DNA from: Symsagittifera roscoffensis
Lineage: Eukaryota; Xenacoelomorpha; Acoela; Convolutidae
NCBI RefSeq assembly: GCF_963678635.1
Contig: NC_087062.1
Coordinates: 7,430,193 to 7,494,192, forward strand
Direction of reading: 5' to 3'
DNA length: 64,000 nt
How positions within the stretch are numbered: the first letter of the stretch is position 1; each line of letters begins with the position of its first letter. The notes beneath the pieces are model-generated. The model was not told where the DNA came from. It saw only the letters and a list, made by a program, of their open reading frames with translations, and searched no databases. Both the position numbers and the translations under genes were made by a program. Shown piece by piece: positions 20,185 through 32,088 of the stretch.

Positions 20185-23100
20185 ATGGAATCGGGAATCG
20201 AAATTTTGGATGACTCAGCTGATAGCTGTTCTGGTACCAAGTCTAAGCAATTGACACCAGAAGATTCGAGTGCTGTAAAGACTGAAGAAGGAAGTGCTGA
20301 TGAAGCCAATTCTAAATCCGCTTCAGCCGAACCTAAGAACTGGGAATCTGATCTTCTTCAATCATCAGACTTGAAGCCTTTGGACGGGTTTTCATTTCCT
20401 TTTGTCAAAACGGAATATCCAATTGACCCACTACCGCAAAGTAGATCACTTTTGTTCAAAGGATTGCGCTACTATGCAATTGGTGTTACAGCGAATATCA
20501 AGAAGCTGCTTTGTGACTGTTCTGCGGTTGAAGAATCAAACTTATCCGAGCTGGTGACTCATGTCATTGCCGGTAAACCAATTGAAAATCTCAAATTTGA
20601 ACAAGTCTCAAGTTTGCTTTGATGCACTTTTCGCGTTTCAGGCAAGAACATCAATGTTTACAACCCAGAAGCAACGCAGGCGGCAGATTTGTATGACAAA
20701 ACGGTAGTTCATGAAGATTGGGTTGAAACGTGTCACAAATATGATGCTTTGTTCCCTTTGGATCCCTACAGATTACATAGAAAACGATTGTTTGCCGACA
20801 TGAAAATCTGTCTCTCAAAACTTTCAATGAAAGACAGACGTACATTACACTTCCTTATCGAACATTACGGAGGAAAGTGCACGTTGAAGTTGGATAAGTC
20901 CGTTACTCATTTAATCACCGGGACAAGTGATGGTCGCAAATATGAGAAGGCAATTAAAATGCCGAACATGGAAGTAGTCGCACCAGATTGGGTAACCGAT
21001 TCGATTAAGGCGCACCAAGCACTTTCGCCTAAAAATTTTAGGTAAATCAACTTCTCGGCGGAAATCATTTTCTTAATCAACTCCAAAAACCATTTTCCAT
21101 TTCAAAGATAATAATCAGCTACTGTTTTTCAGTCCCAGTAGACTTGTGGACAGCGTTGAGTCCAACTATCTACATGCCATAGACTCAGTGCTTACCGGTG
21201 CATTTTTGGGGAAAACACCTACTCTAGACTTGCACTCCGTAGATATTGGGTCACACATAGCTGGACTAGTGACTAAAACATCCCTCGGTGGAGCTCCCAC
21301 TGGCCGTAAGAAACAGCTGAAAGATGCATCTGGCAGATTTAAGTCAGCCGGTCTTGGAGTAAAGTCTCCTGGTCTTCTGACCAAGAAGAAGTTGTCAAAG
21401 AATACAAATAAAGCTGGAGGATTTTTCGTGCCAGGTGCGTTCAATTGGGTTTTTGTAAAATTAATGGGGTAATTTCACTTGCAATGAGAAAGCGATATTA
21501 AATCAGAGTGTAGATTTTTCCTAGGTAAACAACAGCTCTAACAGAGTCAATGAAGCACAAGTGGTGCGAAGTTCATCCATGAATCTGCATACAATTAATT
21601 GCTTTTAGAAACAAAATAAAAATATAAAATGTTTCTGAATGGTTTCCTTTTTACCCTTGCGATCGGCAGAATTATTGCGATCCCATGAATAACTTTGTTC
21701 ACAGAATGGTCTACATTAGAAATGGTACATTGAGTTTCAGTTCATTATGAATTCAAAATTTTTTGCGTCTCCGCCGCAGTTGGCCGAAGTTGATATGGCA
21801 AAGGTCCCGGGTTCGAATCTGACAAGACCTGTTTTTTTTTTTCAAACGGGAAATATTTTGTTTCAAGAAAAATTGTCAGCTGTTTATTTGTCTGTTTATG
21901 TTTTGTCGGTTTCGTTGCCACATCTTAGAAATGTTTTGTTTGGTGTCAAATTTTTTGTGTGCGCTGTGTTCTTTTCCTTTTTTGGGCTGGATAGGTTCCA
22001 GCCTATGTTATATCGGCGTAATGGCCTCATCTTGTGTCTCAGTTTTTGTGCATGTTTTGAGGGCGAGGGGGAGTTAATAACTTTTTATTAGTCTTAATTT
22101 TTTGTTTTCTTTTGTTGTTTTTTTTCGGCTTAATAGATAACGGCTTATATTGTATCGGCTTAGTGGCCTCATTTTGTTTCATTTGACGTGCAAATAAAGT
22201 TCTATATATGTAATATAAATAAAGTTCTATTGAGATTGAGGGAGACTTCTTGCCTTTTTATAAGTCTTAAGTCTTGATTTTTTTTTCGGCCTTAAGGGTT
22301 TCTGTTAAGTTTTTTTTTGGCTTTGTTACCGCTTGATAACAAGCGGTACGAATTTTTGCAACAATTTATTGTTCAAAAAGTTTTTCATGACAACAGGTTT
22401 GTTTTGGGTTATACGTGAATTTACCCAAATTTTATTGGCTCAACTGCCGCTCGGTATTCTTTTTTGGATTTTGTTCAGGGCCGTCGATTGTGTTTCTGGA
22501 CAAAACTTCGATAAATAGAACATCAATCCAGACAAAATCGTGAAGTTTTAGCTGTGGTTGTTTCGATATTTTTTTTCCATTTTTTTGCTCTTAGTGGCTA
22601 TCATGTTTTTTTTTGTCTTCTAGCTTGCCATGTTGTTTTTATTTGGTGTCGCAAGCAGTTCGAAGCATCGCTCTGCATCTGTGTTAATTACTAGAATTGA
22701 AATTCGTTTAGATGGAGAAACTTAAATGAAAAAGTCCATTAGAAGCAATTTTAATACGATTTTTAAGCTTTATTTTTCGCAGACGAAAAACAAAGCTTAA
22801 AAATCGATAATCGTTTGAAGTGTAAAAGAACGAAGTGATTTTCCTTGATATATTTCTTTTTGATTTTTTGTTGTTTGTTTTTGTTTCAGAAAAAAAGCTT
22901 TAAAATTTGTTTACGCTCAATTTTGATTTTTCGCGGTTTTGATTTATGATTTCTTTTAAATCTTTGTTAAATATGCCAATTACGCTATCGACTTTCAGTT
23001 TTCAGAATTTTCTTGGGAATAAAAAAATTACCATTTTCATCCAGTTTTCTCTAAATGGGATTTATTTACGAAAACTGAACAGTATTTGAAGTTCAAAGAG

Positions 23101-26100
23101 CTTCAACGTGATTAATTTTTTTCTTCGAAAGATGAAAACTGTACAAACGTTTTCAATCAACGTTTTTCGTTTTCCATGTTCTTTTAAATCTACCCAACTC
23201 TCTGCTGGCTATGTTTTGAAGGTGGAAGTTTGCTAAATCTCCAAAAGAATACACAGTCTCTCCCTCCTGGGGGCCCTGCCTGTGTTCCATTGTCTCCTCC
23301 GAGTGCAGTTGTGATTCCTAGTGGGTCCCGTTTCTACGGACACGATCCAGAGCAACACATACCAGCCGAATGTTGTCTCATCGCATGTCGGTTCCTCATA
23401 GCTGAGGTAGATCACCTCGCAACACCACAGGCTAGTTTACTCTTAATAAAAGAAAAACGGAAATATAGGTGAATGATATTTTTGTGTGAATGAGTTCATT
23501 AGCAAATTGAATTATGAATAAATAGTAGGTGTTCAGTTTGAATTACCAATAGTTCACAAGGCTCATACGCTGAATTTAAAAAAAACGAAGACACTTTGCA
23601 CCCTCGGTGTTCGGAGCTAAATACGTGATTTTTTTTTCGAGTGCATTTATTGATCAAGAAATTAGAAAGACTTCGTTGAGTACACAAACTTGAAGTTAGT
23701 GTTCAATTAAGAAGTGTATACTGTTTCGTGTAGGAGGTGGAGATGTGGAAGAAAGTGATTGACAACTATTGTGGAATTGTGAGTACAGGATTCAACTCCA
23801 AACTAACCCACATTCTCTGCACTAGCAATGCATGCAAGCCATTCAAGAAGGGAATCAAAGAGTCCAAACGAGTCGTAACTCCTTTTTGGCTCAATGAAGT
23901 GGTGAAGAGAAAAGAAAATTTTGCTCCTGATGAAGCCATATACTTTCCCGTCTCATTTACCCCTTCGCGAAGTGTTCTGCAAGGGAAGTGGATCTCAATT
24001 TGCGGATTCACGATTGAAGAACGAGAGAAAATTAAACTCATGTTATATACACTTGGTGTGAAATATTCACCAGGGTTCAATCAAAATTGTTTCGCTCTAA
24101 TTTGCAAAGATTTGAACAATGAGAAAGTGAAGAAAGCGCAAGAATGGAGCATACCAGTCTATAACGTCGAGTGGTTGTCAGATCTTTTGATCAGAGGAAA
24201 GCATGCTATAGAGAACTCATCTGCAGCTATGTATCAGAACTATGAGAAGGATGACCCGTTCAAAATTGACGTTCTATCGTACAGGGAACTGCATAAGTTT
24301 ATGGGTGCGTGGCTTAAGCCAATAAAGGTTAGTCAATAATCGAATTCTGAATAGCTCGTATGTTGGTCCTTTCCTTCATATCAAAATAGTCGTTGAAAAA
24401 TGTCCCTTCTTATATATCAACAAGATATTCTCGCAATTTCGATTTGTGCTATTAAATAAAGTAGATCTAGGTTTTTTATTTTAAAAACTTTGTCATTTGT
24501 ACCTTCTAGTAAAAAAAAAAGCTGACTTCACGTAAAACTGAGTTGAATCTATTAATTTCACGTAAAGCTATTAGGTTCTCCTCGTAAAACTATTAAGTAA
24601 AACTGAGTTTGACAAATTAATGATGGTAAATATAGCGTATTCTCATGCATTTACCATCCCCCAATCAATTAAAATGTCTAGCAGAAAAAGATAATTGATC
24701 AAATCGTATGTAGTTAGCCAATGTTGGCTATGGGGGTGAGGTCACTTTTATATGTATTGAAATTGGTAAATCAAAATAGGGATCTAGTTAACATCCCCCC
24801 TCCTCCCAAAATAGACCAAGTTAAGATCCTCCGCCCCAGCGCTAAATTTAAAAAATTAAAGTTTTTAAGCGCTGCATGTAAAATGCTCGATTCTGATTGC
24901 CTGAACATTCCCAAGTTAGAAGCAAGTTAACATCCTCCCCCCTAAACGTGTTTAGGGGGGAGGATGTTAACTTGGTCCCAAAATAGTTTTTTTTTCGCAG
25001 GTGAATTCTGGAGAGATCAGGAAAAAAAGTTCATATTGGGAGTACCTGATGTTGAAACAGAAGCAGATATCAGATGATCCGTCTAGTGCCTGCATCAAGA
25101 AAAGCAGACAGACTTCAGCAGCTGCTTCGGGAGAGGGAGGCACTCAAAGCAGGGAATATGTACTGTTCCCGCCTTCCAGGCCACTAGACCAGATGCCGAA
25201 AGTTGTTTTTACAGGTACGTGAACTGGTTACGTAGCAGTAAGAAGACAACCGAGGATTCATTTTTCTGTAGTTGGTAGAATAATGCTGTTTTAATCAATA
25301 AGAATTGCTGAAGAAAAACGAAAATACTCAAGAATAATTATGAATTATACTTGCGTATCTTCGTTTTTCTTTCAACAATTGTTATTGGTTTAAATGGTAT
25401 TAGTCTACTTACTGAAGAGTATGAATAAGCGGTTGTCTAATTGCAGCCAGCACTCCGCGTGGATTTATTATGTTATTCATAGCTCTTCAAAAATGGCCTT
25501 AATGTCATTCCATTCGTTTTGAAAAAGGATCGCATGCTTCGATAGTTGATAATAAATATTCCTTTGTTGCCAATTCATTGAAATAACAAGGGCAAGAGAT
25601 AGTTGAGCAAAAAACATTGAAAATTCCGACCACAGTAAAGCTGCAAGTTTCTAAAAAAATTTCCTCGAGTTTTAACATTATTTTTTTCAATTTTCTACTG
25701 TTTTTATTTTCTACGTAGCATGAGAATTGATATTCAGATTGAAACATACGCTTAAATTGATACTATTTGCTTCTTTAAGCAAAATGGAAATGTTTTTAAA
25801 TATTTTTTTAACGGGGACCGACCTTTTACCAGAAAAGTTATAACATGGACCTTTTACCAAACTCGACGATGTAATGACGCCATTTAGTCTGGTTAAAGAC
25901 AATGATTTCACGGTTTCTCAACAAATTTTTGTTTGTTCTGGCCGCTTCCTTTTCAAATCTTCCACTAATTTTAACTTATACTAATTGAGTTATTGTATTG
26001 CGGTCTGGTAAAAGGTCGGTCTGGTAAAAGACCTAGCCCCTCTTTTAACTTTTCGTAGGTTATGATTTGGAATCAGTGGAGAAACTGAAGACGAAGCTGT

Positions 26101-29100
26101 TCTCACTGGGAGGCAGACTAGCCACTAGTATGTCTGAGTGCACTCACATATGTGCCCCTGCAGTACTACGTACTGTCAAGTTCCTCATTGGTGTGTGCAC
26201 TGTAGACACATTCGTCACACACAGGTAAAGTACAACTGAGGTCATCTGTGATGAATGATTTATCTTCTCAAATGGGGCTTCCTTTAATTCATTGCAGGCT
26301 TGGATCTAGGATTTTCTGAGTGGGATGAAGGGGAAGGGCGTTTGGTTATTTTCAAAAAATTTGAAATTTTCAAAAAAAATGGAGAAATCGGCGTTTTGTT
26401 ATTTTTCAAAAAAATCGGAAATCGAAAAATCCTGTTTTGAGATATTTAGCTAAAAGTTAGTATTCCACAAGATTATAAAAGATTAAAAGGGAGACTTAAA
26501 ATTGCATGTTCTTACCAGTTTTATATTGCGCTAGAGTTGTTTTTGTCTTTCGATTTTACACTGTTGATTAATTCATTTGTTTTCACAGACATGGTTTTAG
26601 AAATTATGATATTGAGAATTTATTTGCATTCCTGGTGTTTTTATTGCCCGATTGATCTGAAAGTTTTTCAAGGATGGTATTTGAAATCAGATCGGCCAGT
26701 TGGTAGTTTGCTTTCCAGGTGGATTGAAGACAGCTTCGAGTGTCGCTGGTGGCAGAAAGAGACCCAGTACACTCCTGAGAACGAGCCATTAGAAAGGACA
26801 CTCGGCTTTAGACTAGTCGGTAAGAACTGTCCTTTTTCTGTCCTCCGTGGTTTATGAGACACCTGAAAACGGGCCTTGTTGGCTTAATGGTGTTCTCCCG
26901 AACGATTCTAATTTGTATTTATAAATTTTTATAAATAACTTTGTAACTAGATATCGTTTGGAAACAATTTATTATATTATTATTATTATTATAAAGTGTA
27001 AAAGAAGGAAATTGCATTTTTATTTTTAGATTTCTGTGGAATTTAAAATTTGTCCATTGATCCAGCTTTCTTAAAGTGGGTTAATTTGATCACAAAAGTT
27101 CCTGTCATAAATTGTTCTATAATTTCAAAGAGTTTTAACCTGCTATATTTATTCTTCAAAGTTCAAAAGCTGGAAAAAGTTGAAACTTTTTAAACCAATT
27201 TTGTTTTTGATTGATATTGTTTTCGATTTCTTTGTTCAAGGGTTTTGCAAACGGTACTAGACATTTTTCCGTAAATAACTCTGTTCACAGATTGATATTT
27301 TTCGAAGTAAATTCGAAATATTAAGATAACAAATATGCATCTTACTTGTTTTGCCTATATAGTGCTAGTGCTTGCTTTGTATTTGGTCGATTTTTTTCCT
27401 TTTCCGTATGATTTTTATTGAAGCTCGTCTTTAATTCTGTCGGCTTAATGTGTTTTTTTTTATTTCAGTCATTTTTTTGATATTGAACCATCTTTCACAA
27501 GGTATGTTAGAAATTTTGAAATCGCTGTTCCGACACTTTCTTTTAAAAAAGTTTAAAAATCATGAAAGAATTTTTCATGATTCTTAAAAAGGTAAGTTTT
27601 GAAAAAAACGAAAAATCATGAAGGAATAATATAAGATTAATTTAAAAAAAATTTTATTGTTTTTTTAGTAAAATTTAGTTCCAAGTTTTTCCTCAATACT
27701 TCAAGTTTTAAGGCAATATATTTTTTGTTTGAAATTTGAAAGATGAAGATTTTCAAAAAACAAGTCAATTTATTTTGTTTCTTTGCGTTCATTGACTCTT
27801 TTCCAACTGTCTGTTGGCAATGTTTTTATTTCAAAAAAAATTAGTTTGTTTTCCCTTCTTTGTTTCTGGTACACTTAGTTTTTTCCTATTGTTTTTTTCT
27901 TTTGGATTTCAACAAAAAGCAGGTTAATGTATTTTGGGTTTTTAGTTTTTATACCTACCTAATTTTTCTGATAGAAAATGAAACAGACGACAGTTTTTTC
28001 TTCAAAATTTTCTTTCGGATAATAATCCTCGGAACTTTGATAGATTTCTTCATGATGTTTGTGAATTTCTGTTGCTAATTGGTTCAAACTAATGACATAT
28101 CGAGTTTTTGAAACAAAAAAGTCAAAAGTTTATCTTTTCGGCTTTTAAAAAAGGTTTGATTTAGCTTTGACCTTTTTCCCGGTTTTGTCGGCATAATTAC
28201 CGCTCGGTGATTTTATTTGCTAATCCAATGCGGGTTGTTGTGTTCTGCCCAGATGCCGATATAGGATTTTCTTGAGATGGGGGCGGCTTTTCAATAAATT
28301 TTGAAAAATATGACCTTTTTTGGTCGATCAAATTGATTTTTCGCGCACTCCCAGAATACTATAAAGACCTCATTTTGACAGAAATTTTCACCCCGTACGC
28401 AAGTTTTTGAAAAAAATTATTCAAAAAGCCGTTTTTTGGCGCTTTTTGGATAATTTTGATCAAAAATTCAGGTTTTTTGGCGCGCATTCACTTTCAAAGT
28501 TAATGTATTAGCGCCTTTTAGAAAACTTTTAAGGGTTTGTCGACCGAAAAGAAATATCATGAAATAAAAGGGGACCCCTTGGTTGGTTAGAGAATCGGAT
28601 CCCTGATCCCTCAGTGAGAGCATCCCCCCTCCTCCTTTTCTAATTCCGCCACTGTTTCCGCGGCAGGTTTTCATGAAAATGAGTTTCATTTGATACAAAC
28701 ATGTGAAAAGTTTTTAAAGAAAATCAAATTCTTTGGTAAGAGGAAGGAAAATTACGCTCTTAAATTACCAAAGTGAAAAGGGCTCAAAAAATGTGATAGA
28801 CCTTTAGATTTAAAGTGGGTTTTAACTTAGATTTTCCAGCGAAATAAAAATATTACTTATTGATCCAGTTTTATCAAAATGTGCTATTTTAACCAAATTG
28901 TGTTAATAATAATTGTCTCCTTGCTTTGAATTAAAGCGCCATATCCGTATGAAAAATCAAGTCGCTTCCTAGCCTTTTCCTCCTTTTATTGAACCTTGAA
29001 TTGTTTTCAGGATCTCTGGATCGTGCAAAGCAGAAGAAATTTCTCTCTGGCTACAGAGTGTACATAACGCCAGCGGTCGAACCAGACTTCACTACAATGC

Positions 29101-29987
29101 AAACTGTTGTCGAGGCAGGAGGAGGTCGAATGTTGCGGTTGGAACCAGAATCAACAAACTGTCATCCTAATGTCAAATCGATAATTATATCTTGTGAAAA
29201 GGACATCCCACTTTGTTCTAAGTACAAATCGAAAGATGTTTCAGTTTATTCTGCAGAGCTGATATTAGCCGGTGCTCTGGTTCAAGATTTGGATTTCGAG
29301 AGGTTTAAGTTGGATCTCAACGCGCGTGCTGCAGCTTCTAAGAGCAGAGATGAACCAAGAGAAGCAGTTGTGACAACGGCATCTGTTCAAGATAATGACG
29401 TAATTATGACAGAATTCAATCCCGTTTTGCCTGAAAAAGATCAAGGTCAATCGGAAAACAGAAACAATAGTAATCAGGTTGAGATGCCAGTGGTAAGCAA
29501 ACCGTCGGATAGTGAAAGCTTGAGACCGGTAGAGAATTCTGAAATAATAGAAAAAGAAAATTCTGAAAAGACAACTAGCGTGTCCATAGAACAAAAAATT
29601 GAAACCATTGAAGAAACTATGGAGATTGATCAACCAGCTGCTGACAAGCAACCAGATGAAACTGAAACAAAAACGGAAACAACTGTTTTAAATGAGACGT
29701 GTTCTGAAAAAAGCAATAATGCTAAAATGACCGAAACGAGTGAAACTAACGTTGACATAGTCTGTTCGAGTGAAATTGCAAGTGAAAGTGCGCTTAAACA
29801 ACAAAGGGAGTCTTCAACTACAGAGTCAACCATTATTTCAACGGAAAAAGAAAATTTGGACACTGGGGTAAAATGTGAAGCCCCGAAAGAAGACAATGTA
29901 ATTCCGGAATCAAACGCTAATTCAAACCCACAAGTTGCCAGCGAAACCAAAGTCAAAATGGATTCAGAAGAAGCAAACCTAGTTTGA
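20185..29987 (+). CDS. PAXIP1: PAX-interacting protein 1 (PTIP) orthologue, six BRCT domains, nine coding exons
   Basis: PTIP is a nuclear subunit of MLL3/MLL4-type H3K4 methyltransferase complexes and acts with 53BP1 at DNA breaks. Exons by splice sites and phase: 20185-20572, 20642-21041, 21133-21434, 23222-23430, 23734-24327, 25001-25214, 26059-26224, 26719-26819, 29011-29987; total 3351 bases, 1116 residues. All phases agree. BRCT pairs: about 89-165 and 175-252; 410-490 and 515-590; 700-775 and 797-885. Diagnostic stretches are FYGHDPEQHIP before BRCT3, RTVKFL in BRCT5 (with the VFTG Thr, the phosphate pocket) and YITPAVEP in BRCT6. Odd: the vertebrate Gln-rich middle is missing, and a 230-residue acidic Ser/Thr/Glu-rich tail follows BRCT6. 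Exon 4 ends either at 23430 (a GC-AG intron) or at 23406 (GT-AG, 8 residues fewer). The start ATG is preceded by an acceptor, so a 5' UTR exon exists. Confidence 0.88.
21763..21842 (+). repeat. tRNA-like unit in intron 3
   Basis: GGTCCCGGGTTCGAATCTGAC has a strong B box, followed within 15 bases by a run of ten T. No complete cloverleaf. Same layout as 19205 and 30770. It lies in the sense orientation inside the PAXIP1 intron. Confidence 0.4.
22758..22805. repeat. intronic hairpin, 22-bp stem
   Basis: GATTTTTAAGCTTT (22758-22771) pairs exactly with AAAGCTTAAAAATC (22792-22805); inside, after one mismatch, TTTTTCG pairs with CGAAAAA around a four-base loop. In intron 3. Could be a remnant of a foldback element. 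Confidence 0.7.
24923..24974. repeat. perfect 25-bp inverted repeat next to a splice acceptor
   Basis: Arms 24923-24947 and 24950-24974 are exact reverse complements with only GT between them. The core of the left arm is ACATCCTCCCCCCTAAAC. It ends 26 bases before the exon 6 acceptor (AG at 24999-25000). Degenerate copies of the arm occur upstream at about 24788 and 24816, so it belongs to a small C-rich repeat family. Confidence 0.85.
25813..26040. mobile_element. MITE with ACCGACCTTTTACCAGA-type inverted ends
   Basis: Left end GGGGACCGACCTTTTACC, right end the inverse form (GGTAAAAGACCTAGCCCC), with a second internal inverted copy on each side. Flanks TTTTTTAAC (25804-25812) and TCTTTTAAC (26041-26049) match at 8 of 9 positions, a 9-bp target duplication as in Mutator-like elements. 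No coding capacity in 228 bp. The right flank is the polypyrimidine tract of the exon 7 acceptor. Confidence 0.65.
27558..27582. repeat. short intronic hairpin
   Basis: AATCATGAAA and TTTCATGATT are exact reverse complements around five bases. In intron 8, which is otherwise A/T-rich without recognised content (26820-29010). Confidence 0.6.
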
Positions 29988-30769
29988 AAAAAATTTCGGT
30001 TAAATACTTAACTGGCTCTGGTGACCACATCGAAGCCATCTATTAAATGCATATCGAAGTCATGTATTGAACGGTATTTTTTCAAAACATTAAAATTTTT
30101 CTTGCTTTTTTATCTATTTTTTCTTATCTTTATAGAAATACGTCTTGGCGTTTGTCATATGTGTTTTTCTAAGTGCAGCCGCGCCTGATTTGAGCATAGA
30201 ACATCCAAGCATTACTGCTTGAGTTTGCTTGGGGGAGATTGCTCCCTTAGTCTATTCAGGGGAAGATTGTTCACATGGGCCGAATAACTGTCTTAAAGTG
30301 TGTTTTTACTTTTGCAATGCAAAATCTGGCACTGAAAATCATCATTTAAATGGGTCGAGAGGTGTGGAAATTTTTTGTTGTGTGGCATAATTTCGAGCGA
30401 GTAAAGCGAGCGATTAGGTAATTTAAACAAGGTAAAATTAAGTAATTTTTTTCAGAGGTAAAATTAGGTAATTTAAACTTATTTTAACTTCAGAAAGACG
30501 TTTTTGTAGCTTCCTTTAGCGCTTCCTTAGCTATAAATTTTTTTTTACATAAGCAAAGCTTGTGTTATAGCATGAATTCTCTTTTTTCCAGCCTAAGTCG
30601 CAAATTTTGTTGCGACGCAAAAATTGTTGCGTGAAAATGTATTCATTTTGAAAGTGTTCATTTTGAAAGTTTTCGTTTTGATCGATATAACCAGTTATTA
30701 AATACAGCTAATGCTAAGGATATTAACACAGACTATTATTTTACAAATAACACTTAGCTTCAAGGTATG

Positions 30770-30846
30770 CATCTGTAGCGTAGAGTTAGGGAAGGAGACC
30801 CGCAACGAAATAAGATGGTTCGAACCTGGACAGGGTCGGATGTTTT
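30770..30846 (+). repeat. tRNA-like unit
   Basis: GATGGTTCGAACCTGG is a B-box-like sequence, followed about 14 bases later by a T-run. The 5' half (GTAGCGTAGAGTTAGGGAAGG) could be a decayed A-box region. No cloverleaf. Third member of the group at 19205 and 21763. Confidence 0.35.
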
Positions 30847-31026
30847 TAATAAACTTATTCGTATACTAGTTAAAATGCGTCTGCTCTTTAAATTGAGGCA
30901 TGTTAGTTGGTAAATTTCATTTTTTTCACATTGACTGGTACTTCTACTAAGGCGTCATAATTGACTTGCGTTACTTAGCAATTATGTAAACTCAAAATTA
31001 GCGTTATCGGTTATATTTTTGCTTGT

Positions 31027-31074
31027 GTATGTGTCATATACCTAACCTCCGTATGTGTCATATACCTAACCTCC
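31027..31074. repeat. 24-bp unit duplicated in tandem
   Basis: GTATGTGTCATATACCTAAC plus CTCC occurs twice without a mismatch (31027-31050, 31051-31074). Confidence 0.9.
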
Positions 31075-32088
31075 GAACCAACACGTTTCAGGGGAAAACA
31101 TTTGAGAAACTCAAAGTATGATCTTCGAATTTGGCGTTTTACAAATACCTTAAGTGAAACTTTTCAGATGAATTTATTAAATCTATATATCTATTGTAAA
31201 CACCAACAAATACTCTTGGTTGGTAAAACTTTGTTAATTCACTCGAGAGATATCCGCGAGAGCGACCAGCTTGATTTAAATAGAGCCTCAGCATTAACTT
31301 CTTTTCTCTAGTCCTTTGAACTTTTTGAGGAATACAGTCCTGCGAACAACGACATCCGATATATCTCTCGGGTACCTGACTTTCCTAGTCATTTGGAAAG
31401 TTATTTCCTGTATTAGGAGTACACAATAATAAAACTCAGCAATCTAAATAGAAACCTCATAGCACAATATTAGTCTGCCATGGTGATAGAAAGGACAGAT
31501 GACTCAAAAAGCAGAAGACAGTGAAAGAAATCAAAAAGCAGACTGCCACGAATTTCAGAAGCTGTGGCACGAATTTCAGAAGTCAATTCAAAATGTGAAT
31601 CTCCCACTACACTTTCTTCACGCTCAGGACAGTTGGTCTAGGCTAGTTAAAACGCTTTGAAATCCATGTGTGCAGTTAATTTATAAAGTTAAAGAAACAC
31701 TTGGGAGAAACACTGATACACAACAACTATGTGAAGCTTAAAAATTGCTAGAAAGATAAATCGTACTCATAGGCAAACAAGGGCTACAACAACAGGCACA
31801 ACAACAACGGCCGCGTCAAGTCAGCTAACAACAATAGGCACATCAGCAGTACACAGCTCTACAGCAATAGCTCATCTAGCTGCTTTGCCCTCAGTACCAA
31901 TTCCACATTCTACAGTCTAATTAACTAAATGAGGTAGTTCATCACTCGAAATTTAGGTAGACTTTGAATCCTTATTTATAAGTTTAATAGACGTCACAGG
32001 AGAAGCTAGACCACACCAAAAAGGTTATCTTAAGCTTTACTGTAAATTTCAGCGCCACAGTTTTTTCACACTCTTGTAGCAGCAACCA

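Larger units (their letters stand above)
29988..32088. other. intergenic region downstream of the PAXIP1-like gene
   Basis: Holds the 3' untranslated region of the gene, a tRNA-like unit near 30770 and a 24-bp tandem duplication at 31027-31074. From about 31780 CAACAA-rich sequence resembles the Gln-coding part of retroelement gag, but no frame is open. No gene is supported. Confidence 0.5.

Noticed and set aside
21880-22250. Separate gene in PAXIP1 intron 3 (114-codon frame at 21747)
   Set aside because: Low-complexity, T-rich translation (Phe/Val/Leu runs) with no start context or homology; it begins in a tRNA-like repeat.
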